A stretch of DNA of 11,659 bases, taken from positions 1 to 11,659 of the forward strand of contig CAZWAP010000063.1 in the NCBI GenBank assembly GCA_964632005.1, read 5' to 3'. The notes under the pieces were generated by a model. The model had not been told where the DNA came from. It saw only the letters and a program-made list of their open reading frames with translations, and made no database searches. A program made the position numbers and the translations under genes. This DNA is from CAZWAP01 sp964632005 (GTDB lineage: Bacteria > Planctomycetota > Phycisphaerae > Sedimentisphaerales > Anaerobacaceae). Of the stretch, positions 1 to 7,681 are shown piece after piece. How positions within the stretch are numbered: position 1 is the stretch's first letter; the number at the start of each line of letters is the position of its first letter.

Positions 1-835
1 CGATGCTTTTTTGCTCTCCGTATACCCAGATGGCGAGGTTGTTTTCTTCACCGATGGAGATCTGGCTGGCGTGGAGGATTCCCCTTGCGCCGTTGTTGAA
101 TCTCAAGAGGCAGTTGCCGTCGTCGTCGAGCTTGCGTCCCTTGACAAAGGTGTTCAGGTCGGCGCAGAGGTGTGTGATTTTCAGGCCCGTGATATACTCT
201 GAGAGGTTTTCGGCGTGGGTTCCGATGTCGCCCATACATCCTGCGGCGCCGCTCTGCTTTGGATCTGTTCTCCAGGCTGCCTGCATTTGGCCTGTTTTCT
301 CGAGGGCGGTTGCGAGCCATCCCTGGGGATACTGGACGACGATCTTTCGGACCTTTCCGATTTCGCCGCTCCGGACGAGGTCCCTTGCGAGCTTGACCAT
401 CGGGTAGCCGGTGTAATTGTGCATCAGGCCGAAGACCTTCCGTGACTTTTTTACGATCTTCCTGAGCTGTTTTGCCTCGGCGACGTTGAAGGTCATCGGC
501 TTTTCACACATCACGTGGAAGCCTGCCTGGAGGAAGTCCCTCGCGATTGGGAAATGCCAGTTGTTCGGGGTAGTGATGGAGACGAAGTCGATTCTTTCTC
601 CTTCGGGGAGCTTAAGCTCTTTTTCGATCATTTCGTTGTAATTTCGATAGATTCGGGCTGGTGGGAGCAGCAGTTCTCTTCCCATCTGCTTTGATTTTCG
701 CGGGTTGATGTCGAAGGCTCCAGCGACCAGTTCGATGCCGCCGTCCATACGGGCTGCCTTTCGATGGACCTCACCAATGAATGCCCCTGGTCCGCCGCCG
801 ACCATACCCATTTTCAACTTTCTGTCGAGTTTCAT
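1..835 (-). CDS. Gfo/Idh/MocA family oxidoreductase, C-terminus cut by window edge
   Basis: I translated this strand by hand; 278 codons are present before the window ends. Family members are cytosolic NAD(P)-dependent dehydrogenases acting on sugars, inositols or related polyols. Visible features are an N-terminal Rossmann nucleotide-binding loop (MGMVGGGPGAF, residues 9-19), the family EKP motif at residues 111-113 whose lysine is usually catalytic or cofactor-binding, and the motif GDIGTH at 202-207, whose Asp and His are typical substrate-site residues. The start at 835 is supported by AGGAG at 841-845 on the minus strand, six bases upstream. There is no Tat or Sec signal, unlike many planctomycete relatives, so it is probably cytosolic. 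It is transcribed away from the formate-channel gene from its own promoter. Family members usually have 330-450 residues, so the C-terminal part is missing here. The substrate cannot be assigned from sequence. Confidence 0.93.
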   Translation of the reverse strand, partial: MKLDRKLKMGMVGGGPGAFIGEVHRKAARMDGGIELVAGAFDINPRKSKQMGRELLLPPARIYRNYNEMIEKELKLPEGERIDFVSITTPNNWHFPIARDFLQAGFHVMCEKPMTFNVAEAKQLRKIVKKSRKVFGLMHNYTGYPMVKLARDLVRSGEIGKVRKIVVQYPQGWLATALEKTGQMQAAWRTDPKQSGAAGCMGDIGTHAENLSEYITGLKITHLCADLNTFVKGRKLDDDGNCLLRFNNGARGILHASQISIGEENNLAIWVYGEQKSI

Positions 836-878
836 ACCTACTCCTTTCATTGGCGTGAACGGTTTTGAATTCCTACCA

Positions 879-918
879 GCCGGCCTTTCGGCGTGATTGT
901 TTGGCCCGAGCGGCCGGC
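879..918 (-). repeat. Inverted repeat in the predicted leader of the oxidoreductase gene
   Basis: GCCGGCC at 879-885 and GGCCGGC at 912-918 are perfect 7-bp inverted copies with a 26-base loop. The predicted leader of the minus-strand gene contains both arms, so an RNA hairpin could form there. Alternatively it could be a DNA operator. GCCGGC occurs often in this GC-rich window, so chance is a real possibility. Confidence 0.3.
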
Positions 919-934
919 ACTACTGCTCTTTGCG

Positions 935-962
935 ATTATAGAAATCAGAGCGTTCAAGGCAA
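935..962 (-). promoter_or_regulatory. Sigma70-like promoter for the Gfo/Idh/MocA gene
   Basis: Read on the minus strand, TTGCCT (957-962) and a perfect TATAAT (935-940) are separated by 16 bp. Transcription would start near 928, giving a leader of about 93 nt before the start codon at 835. The -10 is consensus; the -35 matches at TTG plus one weaker position. This is a visual prediction only. Confidence 0.5.
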
Positions 963-1145
963 CTGGAAAAAGGCCCTGTTAAACAATGGACTATAGCGGC
1001 GGCGGGCTGGAATCGCAAGGGTTGTTCGGGCAAAGATCTTCGGTTGCGTGAGGGGCTGGGCGGCAGCGGTGCTCAAGGGCGGGGTGATTTGGCAGGGGCA
1101 GAAAAATAAAAGCTAAAGATTCGCGTTGCGGATAAACGAAGAAAG

Positions 1146-1181
1146 TATAGTGAAGTCCCACCGGGTGGTGTAACGGGGGAC
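1146..1181 (+). promoter_or_regulatory. Possible -10 element and hairpin upstream of the channel gene
   Basis: TATAGT at 1146-1151 is one mismatch from a consensus -10, but the nearest -35-like word (TTGCGG) is only 14 bp upstream, so the promoter is doubtful. Directly after it, GTCC (1155-1158) can pair with GGAC (1178-1181), and CACC (1159-1162) with GGTG (1167-1170). Together they make a stacked hairpin with an internal bulge. It lies about 50 bp before the start codon and could be an operator or leader structure. Confidence 0.25.
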
Positions 1182-1231
1182 AGGCAAAGGGAAAAAAAAC
1201 GAGGGAAGAGAACAGAAAAGGGCGAAAAACA

Positions 1232-2119
1232 ATGGTGGATGCCAGAGAGATACCGGTTTCATCTGAGAAGCAGATAACGGCTTCATTTGACTCCCACCTG
1301 CCGCCGGAAGTAGCGGCGCGTGCCGAGGACATCGGCGTGAAGAAGGGCAACCTCGACCTTCTGTCGATGCTAATGCTTGCGGTGCTTGCGGGTGCGTTTA
1401 TAGGGTTGGGGGCGATGTTTTACACGACGGTGGTAACGGGTATCGGCGAGAAGGTTGGGTTCGGGCTAACGAGGTTTGTGGGCGGGCTGGCCTTTTGCCT
1501 GGGTCTGATTCTGGTTGTAGTGGCCGGCGCGGAGCTATTCACGGGCAATAACCTGCTGGTTATGGCGACGGCAAGCGGGAAGCTATCAGTCAGCAAGCTG
1601 CTTTGGAACTGGGTTGTGCTGTATATTGGGAACTTCGTTGGCGCGACTCTGACGGCCGGGATGGTGTTCCTGACGCTTCAATATACGATGGCAAACGGGC
1701 AGGTCGGGGCAACTGCGGTCAAGATTGCCGAGGCGAAGTGCGGTTTGGATTTCAGCACGGCGCTGACCCGCGGGATATACTGCAACGTGCTGGTCTGCCT
1801 GGCGGTGTGGTTGACGTTTAGCTGCAGGACGACGGGGGACAAGATAATGGCGATCATTTTTCCAATCACGGCGTTTGTGGCGTGTGGGTTCGAGCATTCG
1901 GTGGCGAATATGTACTTTATCCCGATTGGGATACTGATAAAGAGCTGGGCGCCGTCTGGCTACTGGGGGAGTATCGGGGGTGTACCCGGGGCGTATGCGA
2001 ACCTGGGCTGGGCGAACTTCTTCGGGAATCTGCTGCCGGTGACGATCGGCAATCTCATCGGTGGGGCCGCATTCGTGGGGGCAGTCTACTGGGTTATCCA
2101 CCTTCGGAAGAAGAGGTAA
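1232..2119 (+). CDS. focA: Formate/nitrite transporter (FocA/NirC family)
   Basis: This is a pentameric inner-membrane channel of the FNT family, which moves formate, nitrite or related small monovalent anions. The 295-residue length matches E. coli FocA (285). The N-terminus has the family pattern PPEVAARAEDIGVKKG (24-39), followed by about six hydrophobic segments. Signature stretches include AGAFIGLGA (53-61), GAELFTGN (99-106), RGIYCNVLVCLAVW (180-193), GFEHSVANM (219-227) and LLPVTIGNLIGG (267-278). Thr104 and His222 align with FocA Thr91 and His209, the residues central to gating and proton relay. FocA and NirC are hard to separate by eye; the LFTGN and FEHSVANM region looks closer to FocA. 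No pyruvate formate-lyase gene is next to it in this window. The start has only a weak ribosome binding site (AGGGCG about 8-13 bases upstream). Confidence 0.93.
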   Translation: MVDAREIPVSSEKQITASFDSHLPPEVAARAEDIGVKKGNLDLLSMLMLAVLAGAFIGLGAMFYTTVVTGIGEKVGFGLTRFVGGLAFCLGLILVVVAGAELFTGNNLLVMATASGKLSVSKLLWNWVVLYIGNFVGATLTAGMVFLTLQYTMANGQVGATAVKIAEAKCGLDFSTALTRGIYCNVLVCLAVWLTFSCRTTGDKIMAIIFPITAFVACGFEHSVANMYFIPIGILIKSWAPSGYWGSIGGVPGAYANLGWANFFGNLLPVTIGNLIGGAAFVGAVYWVIHLRKKR

Positions 2120-2174
2120 GGGCAAGCGAAGGCGGAAGTGTATCAGCGTCTTATGGACAATCATGAGATCCGTC

Positions 2175-2180
2175 AGGGAG
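2175..2180 (+). promoter_or_regulatory. Ribosome binding site that sets the NIPSNAP gene start
   Basis: AGGGAG sits seven bases before ATG 2188 but only one base before the in-frame ATG at 2182. The spacing therefore favours 2188, which also places the twin-arginine motif directly at the N-terminus. Confidence 0.6.
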
Positions 2181-2187
2181 AATGCAG

Positions 2188-2955
2188 ATGAGAAGGCGGG
2201 AATTCCTGGCAGGGGCTGCTGCAGGGCTCGGGGGGCTGAGCCGGTCGGCGGCGAAGGCGGCGGCAAGAGATGGGCGTGAATTCTTCGAGCTGAGGCGCTA
2301 CCGGCTGCACGTGGGGGCGAAGAAGAGCATCGTGGGCGAGTTTCTGCGGGAGGTGGGGATAGCGGCTATGAACCGGGTAGGGATTGGGCCGGTCGGTGTG
2401 TTCAGCGCAAAGTACGGGCCGAGCGAGCCGACGCTATACGTGCTGCTGGTGCACAAGAATCTGGAATCGGTGGTGAGCGCATCTGAAAGGCTGTTAGGAG
2501 ACGAGGAATTCGCCAAGAGCGCTTTTGTAAACAGTTCGCTGTCGGAGACGGCGTACGTTCGGGTGGAAAGTTCTCTTATGGTGGCTTTTGCGGGGATGCC
2601 GAAGTTGGAGGTGCCTGCGAAGAAGCCGCGGATCTTCGAGATGCGGATATACGAGAGCCACAGCATCAAGGCTGCGAAGAAGAAGATCGAAATGTTCAAC
2701 GAGGGGGGCGAGATCGCGATTTTCAAGAAGACGGGGCTGCGGCCGGTATTTTTCGGGGAGACGATAATCGGGCCGATGATGCCTAACCTGACGTATATGC
2801 TGGTTTTTGAGGACCTGAACGAGCGTGACGAGAGGTGGAGCGTTTTCGGGAGCAGCCCGGAATGGAAGAAGCTGCGGTCGGATCCGCGGTATAAGGATAC
2901 GGTCTCGAACATTACGGACATTATCCTGCGGCCGACGCCGTATTCGCAGATATAG
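2188..2955 (+). CDS. NIPSNAP family protein with Tat signal peptide
   Basis: The protein has 255 residues from the chosen start. It opens with MRRREFLAGAAAGLGG, a twin-arginine export signal (RRREFL) followed by a short apolar, Ala/Gly-rich stretch, so export in folded form is expected. After the signal come two NIPSNAP-like units of the dimeric alpha-beta barrel type: one starting at FFELRRYRLH (32-41) and ending near residue 131, the second starting at IFEMRIYESH (149-158) and running to TDIILRPTPYS (243-253). The second holds the family-like W at 217 and a Trp-Lys-Lys-Leu region near 226-229. NIPSNAP proteins occur from bacteria to mitochondria; the biochemical role of the planctomycete members is not established. 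It lies 68 bp after the channel gene on the same strand and may be co-transcribed. It ends 28 bp from the converging AsmA-like gene. Confidence 0.85.
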   Translation: MRRREFLAGAAAGLGGLSRSAAKAAARDGREFFELRRYRLHVGAKKSIVGEFLREVGIAAMNRVGIGPVGVFSAKYGPSEPTLYVLLVHKNLESVVSASERLLGDEEFAKSAFVNSSLSETAYVRVESSLMVAFAGMPKLEVPAKKPRIFEMRIYESHSIKAAKKKIEMFNEGGEIAIFKKTGLRPVFFGETIIGPMMPNLTYMLVFEDLNERDERWSVFGSSPEWKKLRSDPRYKDTVSNITDIILRPTPYSQI

Positions 2956-2983
2956 GGCACGGCGACGGGCGGGACGTGGGGGG

Positions 2984-5900
2984 CTACTTGCGGGTGGGCT
3001 TGCCGAGGATTTCAAGCGTACCCTGAATAAAAGGCAGGGGTCTGGCGACTATATTAGGGTCGTAAAAGTCGCCGGAGAGGTCTACCTTGAAGATGGCCTG
3101 TCCGAGTCCTTCGGCGAGGGAGCCGAGGACGGAGGGTTCGGCGGTGGCAAGGCGCTTTCCACGTGCGATAAGGGCGAGGTGGGCGTTGCGGGTGCGCAGA
3201 TCGACCGAACCGCTGCCATAGAAGGCTGCTGACCGGCCGGAGAGGTCGAGCTTTCTGACGATCATATTGTCGGCCTTGATATAGGAATCGACGAACATCC
3301 GGTCGATTGCGAAATCTGTGGGCTCGGCGAATCTGAAGACCTGGAGGAGCTTGGCCAGCGGGGAGAGGCGTGCGAGTTGCATATCGACGATCGAGAGGCG
3401 GCAGGTACCGATGCGGGATGAGGTTGAGCCGAGACGGGCGCTGAGGTTGAGCGAGCCATTCATCTTTCCGGTGGTGGTCTTTTTTTGCGGGTCTGCCTGG
3501 AGTTTAGTGTCCGCGAGGAACTTGTGGAGGTCAAGGTCTTTGAAGCCGGTTTGCAGGACGTATCGCATCGGGTCCCGTGGCGAGTGGGTGAGGCGCAGGA
3601 TGCCGGCCAACTTACCGCCGTAGCAGTCCGCTTTGAGGTCGCGACTTATCCATTCGTGGCGGTCAGTGTGGTAGTCGATGCGGGCCGAGACGTTTGTAAA
3701 GGATTTGCCGAGGATTTTGAAGCGGCCGTTTTTCAGCAGGAGGCGGCAGTTTTCGAAGCCGTGGCCGGTCTTGTACGTTGCGTTGACGTCCAGGTCTGCA
3801 TCGCATTCGGCATTGGCGCCGGACATACGGAGAGAGCAGTTTTGGAGCGTGACGGATCCGTCGAGGTGGACGTTTTTTCGGCCGTCAGGGGTGGGGGTGA
3901 TTTGCAGCTGGCGCAGGTGGAGGTCGAATCGGCTGGGCGGTAGAAGGCGTTCGTAGAGCGGGCGTATTGCGGTGGGGACGACGGGCAAGAGCAGGCGGTC
4001 GAAGAATATGTCTTCTGCGGTGAGCTCAAGGGCCGCGCCAGTGAATGCTCCGTTCTCCAGGGCCAACCGGCCATTCAAGGCCAGGTATGCGGTGTTGAGC
4101 TTCATCAAGACCGAGTCACTGGGGGCGGCGCGGATATCTTGGAGGCTGATATAGCTGGGGGTAACAGTGAGGGTGCCGGTGACGTCCTGAAGGGGATAAG
4201 AGAGCTTGGGCAGAACCATCGTGTTGCCGAGGCAATCTGCGGTGATGGTGTAGTCGGGCGGGGTGTTGGGATCGGATTTTCTCAGGTTGGCGGCGAGGTT
4301 GACCTTGCCCTGGGGCTGGAACTGGGTGACGATTTTGCGAGCAGATTCGGGCAGGAGGTCGAACAGGTCGTCGTTGAGTTGGGCTTGTTGGAGCTTCATC
4401 TTGAGCGTGTATTTGGGGTTCTGGTCTTTGCGGGGCGGCTGGATGTGGCCTGAGAGGGAAACGTCGGCGGAGCCGTACCGCCCGCGGAAGGTGTCGATGG
4501 TTATAAGCTCGGGCGTGAATAGGGCGTGCGCGGTGATGTCGGTGACTGGCAGTGGCAGTCGGTCGAACCTCAGGGAAGCGTCATCAAAAGACAAGCTGGC
4601 AGTGAACGTCGTGGCATCGGGGCGGGCGGGGGGCCTTGAAAGTACTACCTCTCCGCCGGCGATGCCCGCAGGGCTGAACCGGTCGTAGAGGTCTCTTTGC
4701 TTCCGGGGCAAGGCGGCCCGAAGCGTCTGGTCCAGGGGGATGTTGCTCGCCTTGATAGATATGTGGTATCCCGGGTGGTCGGTGTTGCGTTCGGTAACGC
4801 GGCCGTTAAGCACTATCCTGCGAGTTCCAGATTCGGAGACGACGTCGGCAATCACGATCTGCCCGGGGGTGAAAGAAAGGGTGCCGGTGAGGTTTGTCAG
4901 CGGATAGGGGAAGCTGCTGTAATTGGCGTTTACGCCCTGGAGTCGGAGCGTAAGATATTTTGCCTTGTCCCGGGGGGAGGAGCGTGTGAGGCGATAGTCG
5001 ACGGCGGCGCGGCCGGTGGGTGAATATGCGGACCAGAGTTTCTTCTGGGCGTCGCTGAGTGCGTGATACAGATCGTCGTCAAGTGCCAAATCATCGCTGG
5101 TGATGCGGATATCGTATGTCCGGTCGGGCGCGAAACCTCGCGTCCATCCGTTGAAAGTGAGGGTGGTGGGGCCGTGATTCCCGGTAAGGTTTTTGAAGCT
5201 GACGGTGTCTTTGGTGAAATTGACCTGGCCGGTGAGATGGTCGATTGGGTAGGGGAATCTACGTGAGCAGATCGCGACGTCCTTGCATTTGAGGGTTCCG
5301 TTGAAGATGATCTGGCTGGGCTTCTTGAGGCTGCCGGCGGCTTCGAGCTCGATATCGGCGAGTCCACGTGGGTCGTACAGCTCAAAGAACCTTCGGATCG
5401 CAGAAAAGGGGGTTGACCTTTCGAGGGTGCGGGGTCCGATAGCGGCGAACCTTTTGAGCGGCAGGCTGCGTTTGGCGTGGAGGTTTTTGATGGTGAGGTT
5501 GAGGGAGAAGGTGCGGTCGGGGTGGTATTTCAACTGGGCGGCAATAACATCTATGGTCCAGGCCATCTCAAGCTCGGGGATATCAGCGGAGGATATACCG
5601 CCAGCAATTGTAATCAGGCCTGGCCTCCAGAAGCCCTCGAGGCGGCTTTTTCCGAAGCCGCTGGCGAGCCTTGCGGTGGTGATTTCGAAGCGTCGGCCCT
5701 TTGGGGTAAGCTGGCCGAAGCTGGCGGTAATGGGCATCGAGGCGGAGAGCTTTACCTGGCCTTGGGAGCACTTGGTATATCGCAGGGTTCCCCTTTGGAG
5801 GTGGACGAGTGGCATTTGACGGGAGGGGCCCGGGGGTTTTATCTTCATTGCGGAGAGATTCCATCGGCCGGTGTCCGTATCGTACTGGGCGTTGAAGTCA

Positions 5901-6262
5901 AAATCATTGACGTCTATCCGCTGGAGGCGGGGTTTGAGGCGGAGGATGCTGGCGAGGCTGAAACGGGCATAGACGGTCTCTGCGTGGAGGATTGTCTGGC
6001 GTGGGCCGGCGTGTCCGATGGGGGAGACGGCAAGCTGTTTTATGAATACCGAGGCGTTGGAGCGGAAGTTGACCGAGGCGGCAGTAATCCTGGTGTTGGT
6101 CAGTTCTGCGATCTGCCCTATGGCGATATGACACAAGGCTTTGCCGAGGTAGAGAAAGCCGAGCCAGGCGGATGCAGCCAGGAGCACGAGCAGGAGGAGC
6201 CAGCGAAGGACTCTTGGGGCGATCGGAGTGAAGCTGGATTGTTTCGGACTCGAGAAGTTCAT
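2984..6262 (-). CDS. Large AsmA-like (YhdP/TamB-type) membrane-anchored protein
   Basis: The protein has 1092 residues. A short basic N-terminus precedes a membrane segment at about 19-40 (starting LRWLLLLVLLAAS), so it is anchored in the inner membrane with the body in the periplasm. The rest is beta-strand rich and typical of the AsmA superfamily: an N-terminal domain to about 280, a run of about five similar modules of about 118 residues (285-915), and a C-terminal AsmA-like domain (about 930-1092) with GSGSVDLRTRNAHLALIARG (1016-1035) and the closing DLSGDFYDPNIVA (1061-1073). Known relatives (AsmA, TamB, YhdP) bridge the periplasm and help move phospholipids to the outer membrane; applying that role here is inference. 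The start at 6262 lacks a clear Shine-Dalgarno sequence. It lies 85 bp downstream of purD on the same strand, possibly in one transcript. Similarity to a specific named member cannot be settled by eye. Confidence 0.85.
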   Translation of the reverse strand: MNFSSPKQSSFTPIAPRVLRWLLLLVLLAASAWLGFLYLGKALCHIAIGQIAELTNTRITAASVNFRSNASVFIKQLAVSPIGHAGPRQTILHAETVYARFSLASILRLKPRLQRIDVNDFDFNAQYDTDTGRWNLSAMKIKPPGPSRQMPLVHLQRGTLRYTKCSQGQVKLSASMPITASFGQLTPKGRRFEITTARLASGFGKSRLEGFWRPGLITIAGGISSADIPELEMAWTIDVIAAQLKYHPDRTFSLNLTIKNLHAKRSLPLKRFAAIGPRTLERSTPFSAIRRFFELYDPRGLADIELEAAGSLKKPSQIIFNGTLKCKDVAICSRRFPYPIDHLTGQVNFTKDTVSFKNLTGNHGPTTLTFNGWTRGFAPDRTYDIRITSDDLALDDDLYHALSDAQKKLWSAYSPTGRAAVDYRLTRSSPRDKAKYLTLRLQGVNANYSSFPYPLTNLTGTLSFTPGQIVIADVVSESGTRRIVLNGRVTERNTDHPGYHISIKASNIPLDQTLRAALPRKQRDLYDRFSPAGIAGGEVVLSRPPARPDATTFTASLSFDDASLRFDRLPLPVTDITAHALFTPELITIDTFRGRYGSADVSLSGHIQPPRKDQNPKYTLKMKLQQAQLNDDLFDLLPESARKIVTQFQPQGKVNLAANLRKSDPNTPPDYTITADCLGNTMVLPKLSYPLQDVTGTLTVTPSYISLQDIRAAPSDSVLMKLNTAYLALNGRLALENGAFTGAALELTAEDIFFDRLLLPVVPTAIRPLYERLLPPSRFDLHLRQLQITPTPDGRKNVHLDGSVTLQNCSLRMSGANAECDADLDVNATYKTGHGFENCRLLLKNGRFKILGKSFTNVSARIDYHTDRHEWISRDLKADCYGGKLAGILRLTHSPRDPMRYVLQTGFKDLDLHKFLADTKLQADPQKKTTTGKMNGSLNLSARLGSTSSRIGTCRLSIVDMQLARLSPLAKLLQVFRFAEPTDFAIDRMFVDSYIKADNMIVRKLDLSGRSAAFYGSGSVDLRTRNAHLALIARGKRLATAEPSVLGSLAEGLGQAIFKVDLSGDFYDPNIVARPLPFIQGTLEILGKPTRK
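3518..5410 (-). repeat. Five tandem protein modules inside the AsmA-like gene
   Basis: Each module begins with a helix-like phrase of pattern L-x-x-x-F/Y-x-P-x-G: RFFELYDPRG (291-300), KLWSAYSPTG (408-417), DLYDRFSPAG (524-533), KIVTQFQPQG (643-652) and the weaker PLYERLLPPS (768-777). Spacings are 117, 116, 119 and 125 residues. About 45 residues later, four modules carry a second phrase: FPYPIDHLTG (336), FPYPLTNLTG (451), LPLPVTDITA (569) and LSYPLQDVTG (688). The fifth module is degenerate. This looks like the repeating beta-groove layout of bridge-like lipid transfer proteins. Confidence 0.8.
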
Positions 6263-6347
6263 TTTCTGAAGCAGGCAGTTTTGACGAGGGCCTGGGAGGC
6301 GGGCCGGCGGGTCTTGCCTTCTGGGCTTCGAGGTCGGTCGGCCGGCT

Positions 6348-7628
6348 TTACGTTCCCGATCTTTTTATGGCCCTATCGGCTATATCCCTGCGGTAATATG
6401 CACCGTCGAACTTTATCTTCTCAACAGCCTGGTAGGCGGTGGCTCTGGCGGCGGCGATATCGCTGCCCAGCGCGGTGACACCCAGGACTCTGCCTCCGTT
6501 GGTTAGGAGCTGGCCGTTTTCGCGTTTTGTGCCGGCGTGGAATACCATTACGTCGTTGATTTGCTGGGCGTGCTCGATGCCGGTTATTTTCTTGCCCTTT
6601 TGGTATTGTCCCGGGTATCCGCCGGAAGCCATCACGACGCAGACGGCCGGCCGCTGGTCCCACTGGAGCGTTACCTGATCGAGGGTGCCGTCGCAGACGG
6701 CCAGGCACACCTGTAGCAGATCACTGTTGAGTCGCATCAAGATTGGCTGTGTTTCCGGGTCGCCGAAGCGGACGTTGAATTCGAGGACTCGTGGACCGCC
6801 TGGGGTGATCATAAGACCCGCGTAGAGAACGCCCTTGTAGGGTGTTTGGTTGCGATTCATACCATCGACGATGGGGACGAGTATCTCCCGGCTGATGCGG
6901 TCTGCCAGTTCGTCGGTGACGACGGGAGCGGGGCTGTAGGCTCCCATTCCGCCGGTGTTTGGCCCGGTGTCGCCGTCGCCGATGGGTTTGTGGTCCTGGG
7001 AGGACTCCATCAGGTATATGTTGCGGCCGTCGACGAAGGCCAAAATTGATGCTTCCTCTCCGAGGAGCTTGTCCTCGACGATGATGGAGTTTCCGGCATC
7101 GCCGAAGATTCTGTCACACATTATTTTCTCGGCGGCGAGGATGCCGTCTGCGGGCTCATCGCAGACAAATACGCCCTTGCCCTTTGCCAGTCCAGCGGCC
7201 TTTACGACCACCGGTTCATCGCGGCTGGCGATGTAGGCCTTGGCGTCTGAGAATCTGTCGAATATCCTGCCCTCGGCGGTTGATATGGAGCTGGCTCGCA
7301 TAAGCTGTTTTGCGAATGCCTTGTCGGCTTCGAGCTTAGCGGCCTGCGCGGTTGGTCCGAACGCCTTGATGCCTGCGGCCTGGAAGGCATCGACTGCTCC
7401 GGCTGCGAGGGGGTCTTCTGGTCCGACGATGACGAGGGCGATGTTCTGTTGCTTGGCGAAGTGGAGTAGTTTGTCGATCTGACAGGGGCCGATAGGGACA
7501 TTCTGGCCGCACTGCGCGGTACCTGGGTTGCCCGGGGCGATGTAGAGCTTGGTGAGCTGGCTGGATTGAGCGAGCTTCCAGGCCAGGGCGTGTTCGCGTC
7601 CACCGCTGCCGATCAGCAAGACGTTCAT
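6348..7628 (-). CDS. purD: Phosphoribosylamine--glycine ligase (GARS)
   Basis: PurD makes glycinamide ribonucleotide from 5-phosphoribosylamine, glycine and ATP, the second step of purine synthesis, in the cytosol. The 426 residues match E. coli PurD (429). Visible landmarks are the N-terminal IGSGGREHALAWKLA (6-20), the APGNPGT loop (31-37), the ATP-grasp lysine stretch VVVKAAGLAKGKGVFV (140-155), TGPNTGGMGAYSPAP (221-235), GVLYAGLM (266-273), EFNVRFGDPETQP (283-295), FHAGT (363-367) and GGRVLGVTA (378-386). No key motif is missing. An in-frame GTG at 7637 would add three residues, but it is part of a GAGGTG Shine-Dalgarno six bases before ATG 7628, so I use the ATG. It is a stand-alone purD, not fused to purM or purN as in eukaryotes. 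No other purine gene is in the window; an AsmA-like gene follows. Confidence 0.98.
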   Translation of the reverse strand: MNVLLIGSGGREHALAWKLAQSSQLTKLYIAPGNPGTAQCGQNVPIGPCQIDKLLHFAKQQNIALVIVGPEDPLAAGAVDAFQAAGIKAFGPTAQAAKLEADKAFAKQLMRASSISTAEGRIFDRFSDAKAYIASRDEPVVVKAAGLAKGKGVFVCDEPADGILAAEKIMCDRIFGDAGNSIIVEDKLLGEEASILAFVDGRNIYLMESSQDHKPIGDGDTGPNTGGMGAYSPAPVVTDELADRISREILVPIVDGMNRNQTPYKGVLYAGLMITPGGPRVLEFNVRFGDPETQPILMRLNSDLLQVCLAVCDGTLDQVTLQWDQRPAVCVVMASGGYPGQYQKGKKITGIEHAQQINDVMVFHAGTKRENGQLLTNGGRVLGVTALGSDIAAARATAYQAVEKIKFDGAYYRRDIADRAIKRSGT

Positions 7629-7634
7629 TTTTAG

Positions 7635-7640
7635 CACCTC
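7635..7640 (-). promoter_or_regulatory. Shine-Dalgarno site of purD
   Basis: On the minus strand GAGGTG is followed by CTAAAA and then ATG at 7628. The six-base spacing is ideal. The GTG inside this site is what automatic gene callers may mistake for the start codon. Confidence 0.75.
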
Positions 7641-7681
7641 GCAAAAGCTCTTCAGATTGTGATTCTGGTAGTTCAGATTCC

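Larger units (their letters stand above)
836..1231. other. Divergent intergenic region without a gene
   Basis: This gap separates the minus-strand oxidoreductase from the plus-strand channel gene. It holds the minus-strand promoter at 935-962, the inverted repeat at 879-918 and a possible plus-strand -10 and hairpin around 1146-1181. A minus-strand open frame of 119 codons running into the channel gene (991-1350) has no sensible start context or protein character. I found no other gene or RNA. Confidence 0.6.

Noticed and set aside
1586..2266. A 226-codon minus-strand open frame opposite the channel gene
   Set aside because: It is Pro/Arg-rich low-complexity sequence lying antisense to a well-recognised FocA-type gene.
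6302..6346. GCCGGC copies between purD and the AsmA-like gene as a possible terminator
   Set aside because: GCCGGC is self-complementary and common in this window; the arms are short and no T-run follows.
5477..6478. A 333-codon plus-strand open frame opposite the AsmA-like gene and the end of purD
   Set aside because: It crosses the boundary of two recognised minus-strand genes and shows only a Gly/Glu-rich shadow composition.
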